In this document: positions 5,262-8,974 of the stretch, piece by piece | How positions within the stretch are numbered: position 1 is the first letter of the stretch | Layout of the letters: each line of letters opens with the position of its first letter | The notes under the pieces: model-generated | Told to the model about the DNA's origin: nothing | The model's database searches: none | Seen by the model: the letters and a program-made list of their open reading frames with translations, nothing else | NCBI GenBank assembly: GCA_003453695.1 | Contig: DMNK01000034.1 | Span: 1,161 to 10,134 of the forward strand | Direction: 5' to 3' | Source: Acidimicrobiaceae bacterium | GTDB taxonomy: Bacteria; Actinomycetota; Acidimicrobiia; Acidimicrobiales; UBA8190 | DNA: 8,974 bases | Made by a program: the position numbers and the translations under genes

Positions 5262-6524
5262 ATGAGCGGACGACCGTCGAGGTTCGTCTCCATCGAGGAG
5301 GCGCTCGAGGACCTGCGCCAGGGGCGCATGGTCGTGGTGTGCGACGACGAGGGGCGGGAGAACGAGGGGGACCTCACGCTGGCGGCGCAGTTCGCCACAC
5401 CCGAGGCCATCAACTTCATGGCCAAGGAGGCGCGGGGGCTCATCTGCCTGGCCCTCACCCCCGAGCGGTGCGAGCAGCTCGAGCTGCCGCTCATGGCGGC
5501 ACACAACGAGTCGCGCTTCGAGACCGCCTTCACGGTGTCGGTGGAGGCGCGCCACGGCGTGTCCACCGGGATCTCGGCCGCCGACCGGGCCCGCACCATC
5601 CAGGTCGCCATCGACCCCGAGAGCAGGCCGTCCGACCTCGTGCAGCCCGGGCACGTCTTCCCGCTCAAGGCCAAGGCGGGAGGGGTGCTCGAGCGCACCG
5701 GGCAGACCGAGGCCGCCGTCGACCTCATGCGCCTGGCCGGGCTCATCCCCGCCGGCGTCATCTGTGAGGTCATGAACGACGACGGGACGATGGCACGCGT
5801 CCCCGACCTCGAGCGCTACTGCCGCCGTCACGGTCTCAAGATGGTCACCGTCGCCGACCTCATCGCCTACCGGCGCCGGCACGAGGTGCTGGTACAGCGG
5901 GTGGTGGAGACGTCGCTCCCGACGCGCTTCGGGCGGTTCGCCATCATCGGGTACGAGACCTCGGTCGACGACCACCAGCACGTGGCTCTCGTGAAGGGGG
6001 ACGTGGCCGGGTGCAGCGAGGTCGTGGTCCGGGTGCACTCCGAATGCCTCACCGGCGACACCTTTCACTCGCTGCGCTGCGATTGCGGAGAGCAGCTCGA
6101 GCAGTCGCTGGCCGTGATCGAGGCCGAGGGCAGAGGCGTCGTGCTCTATCTCGCCCAGGAGGGCCGGGGCATCGGCCTCATCGACAAGCTGCGCGCCTAC
6201 GAGCTCCAGGACGCCGGGTTCGACACGGTGGAGGCGAACCTCGAGCTCGGTCTCCCGGTCGACTTGCGCGACTACGGCATCGGCGCCCAGATCCTGGCCG
6301 ACCTCGGCCTGAGCAGCATCCGCCTCCTCACCAACAACCCGAAGAAGATCCACGGCCTCGAGGGCTTCGGCCTGTCGGTCACCGAGCAGGTGCCCATTCG
6401 TGTCCCTTCCAATCCCTACAACGCCCACTACCTGCGCACCAAGAGTCAGAAGATGGGCCACACCTTCCCCCTGCCGGCGATCGCCGCCACCGAGGACGTG
6501 GAGGAGGCGGCGGAGGTCGGTTAG
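5262..6524 (+). CDS. ribBA: Bifunctional RibBA: 3,4-dihydroxy-2-butanone-4-phosphate synthase / GTP cyclohydrolase II
   Basis: This 420-residue cytosolic enzyme catalyses both entry reactions of riboflavin synthesis. The RibB half (about 1-205) makes dihydroxybutanone phosphate from ribulose 5-phosphate and shows DDEGRENEGD (28-37), STGISAADRA (101-110), PGHVFPL (129-135) and GVLERTGQTEAAVDL (141-155). The RibA half (about 210-400) opens the GTP ring and shows zinc ligands C262, C273 and C275, with QEGRGIGL (299-306) and LLTNNPKK (355-362). Both active sites look intact and the length is normal. The ATG at 5262 is preferred over a TTG at 5196 because GAGGTGGAG lies just before it and the family begins shortly ahead of SIEEAL. 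No ribD, ribE or ribH is nearby, so it is separated from a rib operon. The upstream operators suggest control with lipid catabolism rather than by an FMN riboswitch. It ends 4 bp into the convergent hydrolase gene. Confidence 0.97.
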   Translation: MSGRPSRFVSIEEALEDLRQGRMVVVCDDEGRENEGDLTLAAQFATPEAINFMAKEARGLICLALTPERCEQLELPLMAAHNESRFETAFTVSVEARHGVSTGISAADRARTIQVAIDPESRPSDLVQPGHVFPLKAKAGGVLERTGQTEAAVDLMRLAGLIPAGVICEVMNDDGTMARVPDLERYCRRHGLKMVTVADLIAYRRRHEVLVQRVVETSLPTRFGRFAIIGYETSVDDHQHVALVKGDVAGCSEVVVRVHSECLTGDTFHSLRCDCGEQLEQSLAVIEAEGRGVVLYLAQEGRGIGLIDKLRAYELQDAGFDTVEANLELGLPVDLRDYGIGAQILADLGLSSIRLLTNNPKKIHGLEGFGLSVTEQVPIRVPSNPYNAHYLRTKSQKMGHTFPLPAIAATEDVEEAAEVG

Positions 6525-7462
6525 GGCGCTTCTGCCAGGGATGTGCCGTCGAATGCGACGTGCGGACCGTCGCCCTCGGCGATGTCGGCTCCCGCTTCTC
6601 GTGCCAGCAGGGAAGCGAGGATGTCGGGGGCTTCGAAGGGGAGCATGTGGCCGGCGTCCGGCACGACCAGCAGGCGGGCACCGGCCACCGCCGAGGCGAT
6701 GCACCGTGCCTGACGCGGCGGAGTGAAGCGGTCCCGGCTTCCGACCACCACGGTCACCGGCACGGCGATGGTGGAGAGCGCCGGGGTGAGGTCCATGGCG
6801 GTCATGGCCGAGAGCAGCTCGGCCCGCAGCACTCCTGGTGTGGACAGAAACGTCTCGGCGATGGCGGCGAGATGGGCGCGGTGGCGGTCCTTGCCCACGA
6901 AGTCCCTGACTGCGAAGCGGCCCAGACGGCCCCGGGCGAGGAGGGCGTTCACCGTTCGGTGGCCGACGAGGCGCGGGCCCATCCGCCGCCGCACCCCCGC
7001 CAGCACCGCGGTGCAGGCGGTGGACACGAGCACGACCGAGGCAACCCGCTCGGCCATGAGCTCGGGGCGGCGCCCGGCCATGGCCTGCAACGTCATGCCC
7101 CCCATGGAGTGACCGGCCACCACGGCCCCACTGGCACCGACGTGGGCCAGCACATCGGCCAGATCGTCGGCCAGGGCCTCCAGAGAGACACTGGTGCACC
7201 CGGAGGTGGAGGCGCCATGTCCACGATGGTCGTAGAGGACGACCTCGCATCCCGCGGACACCAGGCGACGAGCGACCGGGCCCCACACCCGGTGGTCACC
7301 GGTCCAGCAGTGCGACAGGACGACGAGCCGCCGGCCGTCTCGGGGCGTGCCAACCCGGACGACGTGGAGCTCGGCGCCATCGGCGGTGACGATCCGCTCC
7401 TGGCGGCGGGGGAGGTCGCGCAGCCTGTCGAGGGGAAGTCCCCCCGTCGGGTCCGGTGTCAT
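6521..7462 (-). CDS. Alpha/beta-fold hydrolase (abhydrolase_1/6 type)
   Basis: This 313-residue single-domain protein has the catalytic triad of the alpha/beta hydrolase fold: S119 in GHSMGG (117-122), D244 in GSRDRFTPP and H272 in DAGHMLPFE. The strand motif YDHRGHGAS (77-85) is typical of the group that includes epoxide hydrolases, haloperoxidase-like enzymes and small-molecule esterases. The oxyanion segment reads SHCWTGD (50-56), with Cys where most relatives have Gly in HG. No signal peptide is seen, so it is probably cytosolic. The substrate is unknown. The ATG at 7462 is the natural start; GGAGG runs lie rather far upstream (about 15-20 nt). The gene is convergent with ribBA, with TAA and TAG stops interleaved at 6521-6524, and divergent from the P450. 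Sharing a control region with the P450 suggests, weakly, a joint pathway. Confidence 0.93.
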   Translation of the reverse strand: MTPDPTGGLPLDRLRDLPRRQERIVTADGAELHVVRVGTPRDGRRLVVLSHCWTGDHRVWGPVARRLVSAGCEVVLYDHRGHGASTSGCTSVSLEALADDLADVLAHVGASGAVVAGHSMGGMTLQAMAGRRPELMAERVASVVLVSTACTAVLAGVRRRMGPRLVGHRTVNALLARGRLGRFAVRDFVGKDRHRAHLAAIAETFLSTPGVLRAELLSAMTAMDLTPALSTIAVPVTVVVGSRDRFTPPRQARCIASAVAGARLLVVPDAGHMLPFEAPDILASLLAREAGADIAEGDGPHVAFDGTSLAEAP

Positions 7463-7497
7463 GGTGGAGGCCGCCTCCTCCTCGAGACATGAGCGGC

Positions 7498-7532
7498 GAG
7501 CCGGCCGACGGGCTCGAAGCGTCGGCCGGCTC
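7498..7532. repeat. Perfect 12-bp inverted repeat with 11-nt loop, hydrolase-P450 spacer
   Basis: GAGCCGGCCGAC (7498-7509) and GTCGGCCGGCTC (7521-7532) are exact reverse complements. The element lies 36-70 bp upstream of the hydrolase start. No T-run follows on either strand and neither neighbour ends here, so it is not a terminator of a visible gene. It could be an operator for the divergent pair, a 5'-UTR stem in the hydrolase mRNA, or a REP-like element. Confidence 0.8.
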
Positions 7533-7543
7533 CCACCGGCTCA

Positions 7544-7569
7544 CCCCACCTCATGGGGAAGATGCCCCA
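7544..7569. repeat. Three alternating arms that form two mutually exclusive hairpins
   Basis: CCCCA (7544-7548), TGGGG (7554-7558) and CCCCA (7565-7569) are spaced by 5 and 6 nt. The central arm can pair with either flank but not both. Arms this short arise by chance in GC-rich DNA, so the significance is modest. Confidence 0.4.
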
Positions 7570-7623
7570 GCAATACCCGTGGGACTCCTATGTTGGCAAG
7601 CCACGACGCGCCGCGCCGTGCGG

Positions 7624-7660
7624 GGCCGCCCGGGACGAGCCTTGCGGCCGTCGGGCGGCC
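7624..7660. repeat. 9-bp inverted repeat just upstream of the P450
   Basis: GGCCGCCCG (7624-7632) and CGGGCGGCC (7652-7660) are exact reverse complements with 19 nt between them, ending 33 bp before the P450 start. With TACGGT as -10, the downstream arm would overlap the -35 region, a place where a repressor could act. No regulator family is recognised. Confidence 0.45.
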
Positions 7661-7679
7661 GGTTTGGGGTCAGGCCGGT

Positions 7680-7685
7680 TACGGT
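7680..7685 (+). promoter_or_regulatory. Candidate -10 element (TACGGT) of a near-leaderless P450 transcript
   Basis: TACGGT matches TANNNT and ends 8 nt before the ATG at 7694, the same spacing as the SDR candidate. There is no convincing ribosome-binding site before the ATG. An alternative -10, TATGTT at 7589-7594, would give a leader of about 95 nt. Confidence 0.4.
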
Positions 7686-7693
7686 CGGCAACG

Positions 7694-8938
7694 ATGGACC
7701 ACGCCGCCGGCGTCTGCGCCGTCGACCTCACCGACCTGGACCTCTTCTCCGGCGGCTTCCCCCACGAGGTGTTCACCGAGCTCCGCCGGAGCGCCCCGGT
7801 CGCCTGGCAGGAGCCCACGGCGCACACCCCCGACGGAGTGGGCTTCTGGGTGGTGAGCGGTCATGACGAGATCTTGGAGGCGGTGTCCGATCCCGCCACC
7901 TTCTCCTCCGAACGGGCGCCGGGTGCGGCGGGGGGCGGGACCCTGATCCAGGACCTCCCCTACGGCTTCGCGGCCGGGGTGCTGCTCAACATGACCGACG
8001 GGCCCCGACACCACTGGATGCGGCGCACGGTCACCCCGGCCGTCTCGCCGCGCTCGCTGGACGCGGTGGAGCCGGAGCTGCGCCGGCGGACGGCAGCCAT
8101 CTTCGACGGCCTCGAGGGACGCGACCGCTGTGACTTCCTCCTCGAAGTGGCGGTCGAGCTTCCCCTCCAGGCGACGGCCGTCCTGCTCGGCGTGCCGGAA
8201 GCCGACCGTCATGCTCTGATGGCGTGGTCCAACGCCACGTTGGATCACGACGGGCGCGAGTTGGGGGAGTCGTCGAGCGCCGCCGAGGGGGCGGCCGCGG
8301 CCACGGCCGCCTACGGGACCCGGCTCATCGAGCACAAACGCGCCGGTGACGAGACCGACATGCTGGCCACCTTGTGCCGGGCCGGAGCGGGCACCGGGGA
8401 GGCGGCGAGCGACCTCGAGTTGCTCATGTTCTTCAACCTGCTCGTCACCGCCGGCAGCGAGACCACGCGCAACGCCATCGCCCTGGGCCTGGAAGTGCTC
8501 GTCACCCATCCGGATCAGCTGGACCGCCTCCAGCGCCATCCCAGCCTTCTCGGCGAGGCCGTCGAGGAGATCCTGCGCTGGACCAGTCCGACGCTGTACA
8601 ACCGGCGCACGGCCACCGGCGACACCGAGCTGGCGGGCCAGGCCATCGCCGCCGGCGACAAGGTGACGTTGTGGTGGGCGTCGGCCAACCGCGACGAGCG
8701 GGTGTTCGACGACCCGTTCCGCTTCGACGTGGGGCGCCACCCCAACCCGCACCTGGCCTTCGGGTACCGGAGTCATTTCTGTCTCGGTGCCAACCTGGCG
8801 CGCCTCGAGATCCGCATCGTCCTCGAGGAGCTGCTCGCCCGGTTCGAGGGCTTCGAGCTCGACGGGCCCATCGAGCGCTTCCGCACCAACAAGCACGCCG
8901 GCGTGCGTCATATGCCGGTGCGCCTGTTGCGCCGCTGA
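7694..8938 (+). CDS. Cytochrome P450 monooxygenase, similar to the actinobacterial sterol/lipid hydroxylase group
   Basis: This 414-residue soluble bacterial P450 inserts one oxygen atom from O2 and needs a ferredoxin and reductase not encoded here. Key motifs: C-helix HHWMRR (106-111), I-helix oxygen-activation motif AGSETT (253-258), ExxR at E292-R295 (EILR), and heme-ligand C363 in FGYRSHFCLG (356-365). The opening VDLTDLDLFSGGFPHEVF, the AGSETTRNAI segment and the tail RFRTNKHAGVRHMPVRL resemble CYP125/CYP142-type enzymes for sterol side chains or methyl-branched lipids, from memory of those families. In the heme loop, R359 replaces the Gly normal in FGxGxHxC; the codon is CGG (8768-8770). 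The ATG at 7694 is preferred over the one at 7553, whose 47 extra residues are Arg/Gly/Ala-rich and unlike any P450 N terminus. Confidence 0.95.
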   Translation: MDHAAGVCAVDLTDLDLFSGGFPHEVFTELRRSAPVAWQEPTAHTPDGVGFWVVSGHDEILEAVSDPATFSSERAPGAAGGGTLIQDLPYGFAAGVLLNMTDGPRHHWMRRTVTPAVSPRSLDAVEPELRRRTAAIFDGLEGRDRCDFLLEVAVELPLQATAVLLGVPEADRHALMAWSNATLDHDGRELGESSSAAEGAAAATAAYGTRLIEHKRAGDETDMLATLCRAGAGTGEAASDLELLMFFNLLVTAGSETTRNAIALGLEVLVTHPDQLDRLQRHPSLLGEAVEEILRWTSPTLYNRRTATGDTELAGQAIAAGDKVTLWWASANRDERVFDDPFRFDVGRHPNPHLAFGYRSHFCLGANLARLEIRIVLEELLARFEGFELDGPIERFRTNKHAGVRHMPVRLLRR

Positions 8939-8956
8939 GCTCTGAGAAGGCGGCTC

Positions 8957-8974
8957 GGCGCCACGCCCGGCGCC
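8957..8974. repeat. GGCGCC inverted repeat after the P450, cut by window edge
   Basis: GGCGCC occurs at 8957-8962 and 8969-8974, separated by ACGCCC. The RNA could form a 6-bp stem 19 nt after the P450 stop. Whether a T-run follows cannot be seen, so a terminator is only possible. Confidence 0.4.

Noticed and set aside
5097..7286. Long minus-strand open frame of 729 codons
   Set aside because: It covers ribBA antisense and part of the hydrolase in the wrong frame. No domain is visible.
7553..7693. P450 N-terminal extension from the ATG at 7553
   Set aside because: The 47 extra residues are Arg/Gly/Ala-rich, contain no membrane anchor, and cross an inverted repeat. The typical P450 N terminus starts at 7694.

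Overview
The window is a high-GC segment of bacterial chromosome, almost certainly from an actinomycete-type organism. The evidence is strong G/C bias at third codon positions, several GTG starts, -10 elements of the form TANNNT placed right at start codons, and a typical gene set: LLM flavoenzyme, HSL-type esterase, class III cyclase, cytochrome P450 and RibBA. The style fits Acidimicrobiia or a Mycobacteriales relative, but the sequence alone does not fix the lineage. There are no tRNA or rRNA genes, insertion sequences or CRISPR arrays. No gap between genes exceeds about 230 bp.

Left part (1-3282, minus strand). Four genes point left. In transcription order they are an LLM-family flavin-dependent monooxygenase (3282-2176), an HSL-type esterase coupled to it by a 4-bp GTGA overlap (2179-1175), a short class III nucleotide cyclase with a C-terminal YHS metal-binding domain (1066-365), and the N-terminal part of a TMEM175-like membrane protein cut by the window edge (249-1). 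A 19-bp tandem repeat array (1097-1192) lies between esterase and cyclase and contains the esterase stop codon.

Middle (3302-6524, plus strand). A classical SDR dehydrogenase diverges from the LLM gene. Next comes an MBL-fold protein of the di-iron ODP type whose reading frame is broken by one extra C in an eight-C tract (4399-4406). The last gene is a bifunctional RibBA. A DosR/DevR-like box (4200-4219) precedes the MBL gene. Two overlapping KstR-like palindromes (5168-5195) cover the likely -10 of the ribBA promoter.

Right part (6521-8974). An alpha/beta hydrolase on the minus strand ends tail to tail with ribBA, overlapping it by 4 bp. It diverges from a cytochrome P450 (7694-8938) across a 231-bp region rich in inverted repeats. 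The P450 resembles the actinobacterial sterol/lipid hydroxylase group.

Taken together the genes look like a catabolic or oxidative locus for a hydrophobic substrate such as a steroid, terpenoid or branched lipid: P450 and LLM monooxygenation, SDR alcohol oxidation and ester hydrolysis. RibBA could supply flavin precursors. The KstR-like and DosR-like operators hint at control by lipid metabolites and by oxygen or NO. That joint role is inference; the enzyme families themselves are clear from motifs.
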